A stretch of DNA of 64,000 bases from the NCBI RefSeq assembly GCF_009729415.1, contig NZ_MPKW01000001.1, forward strand, positions 451,271 through 515,270, in the 5' to 3' direction. Under the pieces are notes generated by a model. It saw only the letters and a program-made list of their open reading frames with translations, searched no databases and had not been told where the DNA came from. A program made the translations under genes and the position numbers. The stretch is from Mycolicibacterium sp. CBMA 234. GTDB lineage: Bacteria > Actinomycetota > Actinomycetes > Mycobacteriales > Mycobacteriaceae. How positions within the stretch are numbered: the stretch's first letter is position 1; each line of letters begins with the position of its first letter. Shown here in pieces: positions 58,388 through 64,000 of this stretch.

Positions 58388-60934
58388 ATGACGCCAGATG
58401 TCGACGCCGTCGTGGTCGGCGCCGGAATCGCCGGACTCTGCCTCATCAACCACCTCCGTGAAAGCGGCTGCTCGGTCCGCGTCTTCGAGGCCGCCGACGA
58501 CATCGGTGGCACCTGGTACTGGAATCGGTACCCGGGCGCGCGGGTCGACATCCCGAGCCTCGACTACATGTACAGCTTTGACCCGGACTGGCAGCGCGAC
58601 TGGCAGTGGTCGGAGAAGTACGCGACGGGGCCGGAAATCCTGCGGTATCTGAACCACGTCGCCGACAAGTTCGACCTGCGCCGCGATATCAATTTCGGCA
58701 CCCGGGTGACCCAAGCGCACTGGGACAACGACACCGCCGTCTGGCAGGTGTGCACCGACCACGGCGACCATGTCACCTGTCGCCACCTCGTGATGGCCAC
58801 CGGATGCCTCTCGATACCGAAAGAACCCGACATCGCCGGAGTGGAGCGATTCGCCGGCGAGACCTACTTCACCAGCAGCTGGCCCCACGAACCGGTCGAC
58901 TTCACCGGTAAGCGGGTCGGAGTGATCGGCACGGGATCGTCTGGCATCCAATCGATTCCGCTGATTGCCGCCCAGGCCGCGCAGCTCGCGGTCTTCCAGC
59001 GGACGCCATGTTTCTCCATTCCGGCGCACAACGGTCCCGTGTCGGCGGACAAGCAGGCCGCGCTGGCCGACGAACCCGCCTACCGCGCGGCGGCGCGGGC
59101 GTCGTTCGGTGGTGTACCGCAGGAACGCACGCTGATCCCGACGTTCGCGGTGCCCGAGGCCTACCGGCAACAGCGCTACGAACGGGCCTGGCAGATCGGC
59201 GAACTCCTGGAAACCCTCAACATGTTCTCGGACCTGATGAGCAACCCAGCCGCCAACGAGTCGTTCGCCAACTTCGTCCGCGACAAGATCCGCGCCGCGG
59301 TAGACGATCCACAGACCGCAATGACGTTGTGCCCCAGCGACTATCCGGTCGGCGCGAAGCGACTCTGCCTGGATACCAACTACTACGCCACCTTCAACCA
59401 GCCCCATGTGCGACTGGTGGACCTGCGCACCAACCCGCTGGTCGGCATCACCGAGACCGGCGTCGAGACCGCCGACGAATCGTTCGACCTCGACGCGCTG
59501 GTACTCGCAACCGGGTTCGACGCGATCACGGGGGCGCTGGCCGCAGTCGACATCGTCGGGCGGCGCGGGCTCGCGTTGAAAACCAAATGGGCACAAGGCC
59601 CGTCGACCTATCTCGGACTGACCACCGCCGGCTTCCCGAATCTCTTCTTCATCACCGGGCCGGGCAGCCCGTCGGTGCTGTCCAACATGGCGGTATCCAT
59701 CGAGCAGCATGCCGAACTCGTCGCCGAGACAGTCGCGTATCTGCGCGCCAATGGCTTCGACAGCATCGAAGCGACCCCGACCGCCGAAGCCGGCTGGATG
59801 CAACACGTCGATGATGCGGGCTCCATAACCATGTTCCCGCAAGCCAATTCGTGGTACGTCGGCGCCAACATCCCCGGTAAGCCCCGGGTCTTCATGCCGT
59901 ATGCGGCGGGAGTCGACTTCTACGCCGCGGCGTGCGCCGACGTCGTCGAGCAGGGCTACCTGGGCTTCCGGCTGACCGGGCCAGCCGGTTCGAGGTGCCA
60001 CGACGGCGTGGTCCGCCGGCTGCAACCGGACGTCCAGATGGTGCTGGAAATGGTCGCCGCGATGAATCCCCCTCCGCTGGAATCACTTCCGGTCGAGATG
60101 GCCCGGGCCGCCATGGTCGAAGCGAACCTCACCCGGCCACCGGGACCGGACATCGGCGAGATCGTCGACGGTGAATTTCCCGGCGCCGCAGGCGAACTAG
60201 AGTATCGGCTGTACCGGCCGGCATGTCCCGGCCCGCACCCCGTCGTCGTCTACTTCCACGGCGGCGGCTGGGTTCTCGGTGACGCCGCGTCCGACGATCC
60301 GCTGTGCCGGGACCTGTGTGCGCGCACCGACGCGCTGGTCGTCTCGATGAACTACCGGCACGCGCCGGAGCAACCGTTCCCCGCCGCAGCAGACGACGGC
60401 GTCGCCGCCGTGCAGTGGGTCGCCGACACCGCGGCCGCCCTCGGCGGTATCCCCGGGCGGCTCGCCGTGGCCGGTTGGAGTGCCGGCGGCAACATCGCCG
60501 CCGGCGTATGCCAGTGGGCTCGCGATCACGGCGGCCCGCAGATCAACGGACAGCTCCTCCTCACGCCCGTAACCGACGCGCAGAGCTATCCGTCGTATGA
60601 GGAGAACGCCGACGGGTACGGGCTGACCGCGCCGCTCATGCAGTGGTTCGGCGAGCACTACGGCGGCCCCGGTGACGATCCACGGCGGGCTCCGCTGCGC
60701 GGCGACCTCGCCGGCCTACCACCGGCGATGGTGGTGACGTGCCAGTTCGACCCGCTGCGCGACGAGGGCAACGCCTACGCGGTCGCGCTGGCCGCGGCCG
60801 GGGTGCCCACCGAGCACCTCCAGGCACGTGGCCACACGCACCTGTCGCTGACGATGGTCGACCTCGTCGTATCCGGAGCGCCGCTACGCGCCCAGATGGC
60901 AGACGCGCTGCGGCGGTTCCTGGCTGCTACGTAG
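58388..60934 (+). CDS. Baeyer-Villiger monooxygenase fused to an HSL-type esterase
   Basis: An 848-residue two-enzyme protein. Residues 1 to about 540 are a type I Baeyer-Villiger monooxygenase: FAD site GAGIAG (11-16), fingerprint [12 protein letters not shown] (155-166) and NADPH site GTGSSG (181-186). Residues from about 590 form an HSL-family alpha/beta hydrolase: oxyanion HGGGW (His624), nucleophile Ser698 in GWSAGG, Asp788 in FDPLRDEG and His818 in GHTHLS. A ketone would be turned to an ester and hydrolysed by the same chain. Fingerprint position 161 is Phe where His is expected. ATG 58388 follows GGAGG. The 3' end overlaps convergent aspS by 8 bp. Confidence 0.92.
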   Translation: MTPDVDAVVVGAGIAGLCLINHLRESGCSVRVFEAADDIGGTWYWNRYPGARVDIPSLDYMYSFDPDWQRDWQWSEKYATGPEILRYLNHVADKFDLRRDINFGTRVTQAHWDNDTAVWQVCTDHGDHVTCRHLVMATGCLSIPKEPDIAGVERFAGETYFTSSWPHEPVDFTGKRVGVIGTGSSGIQSIPLIAAQAAQLAVFQRTPCFSIPAHNGPVSADKQAALADEPAYRAAARASFGGVPQERTLIPTFAVPEAYRQQRYERAWQIGELLETLNMFSDLMSNPAANESFANFVRDKIRAAVDDPQTAMTLCPSDYPVGAKRLCLDTNYYATFNQPHVRLVDLRTNPLVGITETGVETADESFDLDALVLATGFDAITGALAAVDIVGRRGLALKTKWAQGPSTYLGLTTAGFPNLFFITGPGSPSVLSNMAVSIEQHAELVAETVAYLRANGFDSIEATPTAEAGWMQHVDDAGSITMFPQANSWYVGANIPGKPRVFMPYAAGVDFYAAACADVVEQGYLGFRLTGPAGSRCHDGVVRRLQPDVQMVLEMVAAMNPPPLESLPVEMARAAMVEANLTRPPGPDIGEIVDGEFPGAAGELEYRLYRPACPGPHPVVVYFHGGGWVLGDAASDDPLCRDLCARTDALVVSMNYRHAPEQPFPAAADDGVAAVQWVADTAAALGGIPGRLAVAGWSAGGNIAAGVCQWARDHGGPQINGQLLLTPVTDAQSYPSYEENADGYGLTAPLMQWFGEHYGGPGDDPRRAPLRGDLAGLPPAMVVTCQFDPLRDEGNAYAVALAAAGVPTEHLQARGHTHLSLTMVDLVVSGAPLRAQMADALRRFLAAT

Positions 60935-62732
60935 CCGCTTTGGCCTCGTCCTTCTTGGCCTCGTCCTTCTTGGCCTCAGGCTTGAAGTCGATGCCCGACT
61001 CCTTGCGCTGCTGCGCGGTGATGGGCGCCGGGGCCTCGGTCAGCGGGTCGACGCCGCCGCCGGACTTCGGGAACGCGATGACCTCGCGGATGGAATCCAT
61101 GCCGGCCAGCAGCGCCACGATGCGGTCCCAGCCGAACGCCAGGCCGCCGTGCGGAGGCGCGCCAAAGGTGAAGGCGTCCAACAGGAATCCGAACTTGTCC
61201 TGCGCTTCGTCGTGCTCGATGCCCATCATCGCGAACACCCGCTCCTGGACGTCGCGGCGGTGGATACGGATCGAACCGCCACCGATCTCGTTGCCGTTGC
61301 AGACGATGTCGTAGGCGTCGGCCATGGCGTCACCCGGGTTGGTGTCGAACGTCCCGATCGACTCGGCCTGCGGCGACGTGAACGCGTGGTGCACCGCGGT
61401 CCAGGCGCCGGAGCCGACGGCGACGTCACCGGATTCGATGGCCGCATCGGCGGATTCGAACAGCGGCCAGTCGACCACCCAGGTGAACGCCCAGGCGTTG
61501 GGATCGATGAGGTCCAGGCGCTTGGCGATCTCGATGCGGGTGGCGCCGAGCAGCGCGCGGGCTCCCTTGGCCGGACCGGCGGCGAAGAAGATGCAGTCCC
61601 CCACCTTCGCGCCGACATGCTCGGCCAGACCGGCCCGCTCGGCGTCGGTCAGGTTCTTGGCGACGGGGCCGCCCAGCTCGCCGTCCTCGCCGACCAGCAC
61701 GTAGGCCAGGCCCTTGTGGCCGCGCTGCTTGGCGAACTCCTGCCAGCCGTCCAGCGTGCGGCGCGGCTGCGATGCGCCGCCGGCCATGACGACCGCGCCG
61801 ACGTACGGCGCCTGGAACACCCGGAATGGGGTCTCTTTGAAGTACTCGGTGCACTCGACCAGTTCGACGGCGAAGCGCAGGTCCGGCTTGTCCGAACCGA
61901 AGCGGCGCATGGCGTCGTCGTAGCTGATCCGCGGGAGCGGCGACGGCAGGTCAACCCCGATCAGCTTCCACAGCGCCGCGAGCACCTCTTCGGCCACGCC
62001 CATGACGTCGTCGGCGCCCACGAAGCTCATCTCCAGATCGAGCTGGGTGAACTCGGGCTGCCGGTCCGCGCGGAAATCCTCGTCCCGGTAGCAACGAGCG
62101 ATCTGGTAGTAGCGCTCCATGCCGGCGACCATGAGCAGCTGCTTGAACAGCTGCGGGCTCTGCGGCAGCGCATAGAACGAACCGGGCTGCAGGCGGGCCG
62201 GCACCAGGAAGTCGCGGGCGCCTTCGGGCGTCGACCGCGTCATGGTCGGGGTCTCGATCTCGACGAAGTCGTGCTTGTCCAGCACCGCACGGGCTGCGGC
62301 ATTGACCTTGGAGCGCAACCGAATTGCGTTGCCGGGGCCGCTGCGGCGCAGGTCCAGGTAGCGGTACTTGAGGCGGGCTTCCTCGCCCGCGGTCTCGTCG
62401 AGCTGGAACGGCAGCGGCGCGCTCTCGGACAACACCTCGAGCGTCGTCGCGTTCACCTCGATCTCGCCGGTCGGAATGTCCTTGTTGGCGTTACCCTCCG
62501 GGCGCACCTCGACCACACCGGTGACCGCGACGCAGAACTCAGCGCGCAGCCGGTGCGCCTGCTCGAGGACTGCGGGATCGCGGAACACGACCTGCGACAC
62601 CCCGGAGGCGTCGCGCAGATCGATGAAGATGACGCCGCCGTGGTCGCGCCGGCGCGCCACCCATCCGGCCAGGGTCACCGTCTGACCTGCGTCGGTGGAC
62701 CGCAACGAACCAGCGGTGTGGCTGCGCAACAC
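60927..62732 (-). CDS. aspS: aspartyl-tRNA synthetase
   Basis: A 601-residue bacterial-type AspRS: anticodon-binding OB domain ([20 protein letters not shown]), class II motifs ([40 protein letters not shown]), the GAD insertion domain and motif 3 ([19 protein letters not shown]). Mycobacterial AspRS is usually non-discriminating and works with the amidotransferase GatCAB. GTG 62732 ([12 protein letters not shown]) is preceded by GAGGAG. The C terminus ends in a repeated KKDEA tail encoded by a 15-bp tandem repeat. It lies divergent from the PanE-like gene. Confidence 0.97.
   Translation of the reverse strand: MLRSHTAGSLRSTDAGQTVTLAGWVARRRDHGGVIFIDLRDASGVSQVVFRDPAVLEQAHRLRAEFCVAVTGVVEVRPEGNANKDIPTGEIEVNATTLEVLSESAPLPFQLDETAGEEARLKYRYLDLRRSGPGNAIRLRSKVNAAARAVLDKHDFVEIETPTMTRSTPEGARDFLVPARLQPGSFYALPQSPQLFKQLLMVAGMERYYQIARCYRDEDFRADRQPEFTQLDLEMSFVGADDVMGVAEEVLAALWKLIGVDLPSPLPRISYDDAMRRFGSDKPDLRFAVELVECTEYFKETPFRVFQAPYVGAVVMAGGASQPRRTLDGWQEFAKQRGHKGLAYVLVGEDGELGGPVAKNLTDAERAGLAEHVGAKVGDCIFFAAGPAKGARALLGATRIEIAKRLDLIDPNAWAFTWVVDWPLFESADAAIESGDVAVGSGAWTAVHHAFTSPQAESIGTFDTNPGDAMADAYDIVCNGNEIGGGSIRIHRRDVQERVFAMMGIEHDEAQDKFGFLLDAFTFGAPPHGGLAFGWDRIVALLAGMDSIREVIAFPKSGGGVDPLTEAPAPITAQQRKESGIDFKPEAKKDEAKKDEAKAAT
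60940..60977. repeat. 15-bp tandem repeat in aspS 3' end
   Basis: TTGGCCTCGTCCTTC occurs twice in full (60940-60954, 60955-60969) and a third time in part to 60977. It encodes KDEAK-type units at the C terminus of AspRS. The repeat is in frame, so copy-number change would alter only the tail length. Confidence 0.85.
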
Positions 62733-62803
62733 GAAAATCTCCTCTGACGTGGTGAATCGACCGCTAAGTCTAGAGGGGCGCCTCAACCGGTAACTTGGCG
62801 CCA

Positions 62804-63700
62804 GTGACCTTCGCCCTCGTAGGACCAGGCGCCATCGGATCGACGATCGCTGCGATGTTGTACGCCGCGGGCCATAAAGTACTGCTCTGCGGGCGGACGC
62901 CCCGCGACTCCGTCGAAGTGCGCATCGATGACGGAGCCTCGATCACCGTGCCTGGTCCGGTGCACACCGACCCCGCCGACGTACCCGGGCCGGTCGACGT
63001 GGTGCTGCTGGCGGTCAAGGACACCCAGTACGCCGCTTCGGCAGCGTGGCTGCAGCGGTTATGCGGCGAACACACCGTGGTTTGCGCACTACAGAACGGT
63101 GTCGAGCAGGCCGATCGACTGCGCCCCTACTGCCCCACATCGGCCGTCGTACCTGCGGCAATCTGGATAGTCGCAGAGACCCAACCCGAGGGCTGGGTGC
63201 GGGTGCGCACCACCCCGCGGCTGGTGCTGCCCAGCAGTCCTGAACCGACAGGCGCCGCCGCGGCCAGTCTGGCGTCGGCGCTGGACGGCAGCGAGATCGA
63301 CGTCGAGCTGGACCCGGATTTCTTCAGCGATGCGTGGCGCAAGCTGCTGGTCAATGCGGTGGTGGGCCTGATGGTGCCGTCCGGCCGGCGCACGGGCATG
63401 TTCCGGCGCGACGATGTCGCGGCGCTGGCCCGCGAGTACCTGGTCGAATGCCTGACGGTCGCGCGGGCCGAGGGCGCGACGCTGGCCGACGGTGTGGTCG
63501 ACGAGATCATCGACATGCTCGCGCAGTCGCCCGAGGACATGGCGACTTCCATGCTGATCGACCGGGAAGCCGGCCGACCGCTGGAATGGGATATCCGCAA
63601 CGGCGTCATTCAGCGCAAGGGCGCCGCACACGGGATCGCCACCCCCATCAGTGACGTGCTGGTGCCGCTGCTGGCCGCCGCCAGCGACGGCCCCGGTTAA
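62804..63700 (+). CDS. ketopantoate reductase-like oxidoreductase (Rv2573-like)
   Basis: A 298-residue NADPH-dependent reductase of the PanE/ApbA family: N-terminal Rossmann motif [20 protein letters not shown], central [10 protein letters not shown] with Lys, [10 protein letters not shown], and the C-terminal [15 protein letters not shown] whose Lys and Asn are catalytic in PanE. It resembles Rv2573, next to aspS in M. tuberculosis. Whether it is the physiological ketopantoate reductase is not known. GTG 62804 is used; TTG 62795 is possible. Its TAA shares TTAA with the stop of the next convergent gene. Confidence 0.88.
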   Translation: MTFALVGPGAIGSTIAAMLYAAGHKVLLCGRTPRDSVEVRIDDGASITVPGPVHTDPADVPGPVDVVLLAVKDTQYAASAAWLQRLCGEHTVVCALQNGVEQADRLRPYCPTSAVVPAAIWIVAETQPEGWVRVRTTPRLVLPSSPEPTGAAAASLASALDGSEIDVELDPDFFSDAWRKLLVNAVVGLMVPSGRRTGMFRRDDVAALAREYLVECLTVARAEGATLADGVVDEIIDMLAQSPEDMATSMLIDREAGRPLEWDIRNGVIQRKGAAHGIATPISDVLVPLLAAASDGPG

Positions 63701-64000
63701 GGCAACAGCCTGCGTACCTCAGCGTCGGTGACTTGATTGAAGTCGGTGTAGGACTCACCCACCGCGCCGAACGGCGTCGGTAGCTCGGCGCACACCACGT
63801 GATCGGCGATCCCGTCGAGCTGCCGGCAACTCGACTCAGTGCCCACCGGGACCGCGACCACCAGCGTCTGCGGCCGGCCTTCGCGCACCACTTCGGCCGC
63901 CGCGCGCATCGTGGCGCCGGTGGCCATGCCGTCATCGACCAGGATCACTGTCCGGCCCGTCACCTCGGGCGGCGGTCTGCCGTGGCGGTAGCGCGCCTCC
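63697..64000 (-). CDS. phosphoribosyltransferase, 5' end cut by window edge
   Basis: The last 100 codons of a type I phosphoribosyltransferase reading off the right edge. The PRPP-binding motif VILVDDGMATGATMRAA is complete, preceded by EARYRHGRPPPEVTGR, which is typical of the stand-alone mycobacterial PRTase/dienelactone-hydrolase family. The C terminus FGAVGESYTDFNQVTDAEV also fits that group. Its base substrate is unknown. The true start is outside the window. Confidence 0.85.
   Translation of the reverse strand, partial: EARYRHGRPPPEVTGRTVILVDDGMATGATMRAAAEVVREGRPQTLVVAVPVGTESSCRQLDGIADHVVCAELPTPFGAVGESYTDFNQVTDAEVRRLLP

Noticed and set aside
58310..60025. Upstream extension of the F420-type nitroreductase frame, antisense to the monooxygenase
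   Set aside because: The family N terminus begins at ATG 58309 (MTEFTDAASFHAF); everything further upstream is the mirror of the monooxygenase gene.

Overview
The window is high-GC actinobacterial DNA and looks like a fast-growing Mycobacterium (Mycolicibacterium-type) chromosome. The evidence is the gene order mihF-gmk-rpoZ-coaBC-metK, a pyr operon beginning with pyrR, and an aro/alaS/aspS block. The proteins closely resemble M. tuberculosis Rv1379-Rv1392 and Rv2532c-Rv2573. In M. tuberculosis these two blocks are far apart; here they lie on one segment. The PE/PPE pair that M. tuberculosis carries beside mihF is absent, and a tandem pair of small secreted proteins sits there instead. No rRNA, tRNA, CRISPR array, insertion sequence or prophage was seen.

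Layout. (1) 1-3830, minus strand: mihF, gmk, rpoZ, coaBC and metK (metK runs off the left edge). (2) 4510-5819: two tandem copies of a promoter/secreted-protein/terminator unit. (3) 5844-14575, minus: pyrR-pyrB-pyrC-(membrane protein)-carA-carB-pyrF, joined by 1-4 nt overlaps except for short gaps after pyrR and before pyrF. A PyrR-type RNA hairpin at the front covers the ribosome binding site. (4) 14592-35898: an accessory stretch. It holds an MHS-type transporter, a serine hydrolase, a Tat-exported sulfatase, a flavin monooxygenase, an AraC regulator with a divergent aldolase/aldonolactone oxidase/amidase operon, a six-gene operon (GntR, ferredoxin, ABC importer, HEAT-repeat flavoprotein), an SOS-box-controlled HNH protein and a molybdopterin oxidoreductase. 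(5) 35974-53772: the housekeeping block nusB-efp-pepQ, aroB-aroK-aroC, aroE-mltG-ruvX-alaS and rarA. It is interrupted by a two-component system with DM13/DoxX genes. (6) 53807-64000: DUF3097, DUF4333 and DUF389 genes, HxlR with a divergent thiolase, an F420-type nitroreductase family protein, a Baeyer-Villiger monooxygenase fused to an esterase, aspS, a ketopantoate-reductase-like gene and a partial phosphoribosyltransferase.

The best candidate for an undescribed system is 25310-31998. A GntR/UTRA regulator, a two-cluster ferredoxin resembling AprB, a sulfonate/nitrate-type ABC importer and an AprA/fumarate-reductase-like flavoprotein are translationally coupled. The flavoprotein carries about nine C-terminal HEAT-like repeats, and the importer's binding protein has an unusual NosL-like C-terminal extension. 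I infer uptake of a small anion, possibly an organosulfur compound, followed by ferredoxin-linked redox chemistry. The second candidate is the monooxygenase-esterase fusion at 58388-60934, which would make and cleave an ester in one polypeptide, but has Phe in place of the fingerprint His.
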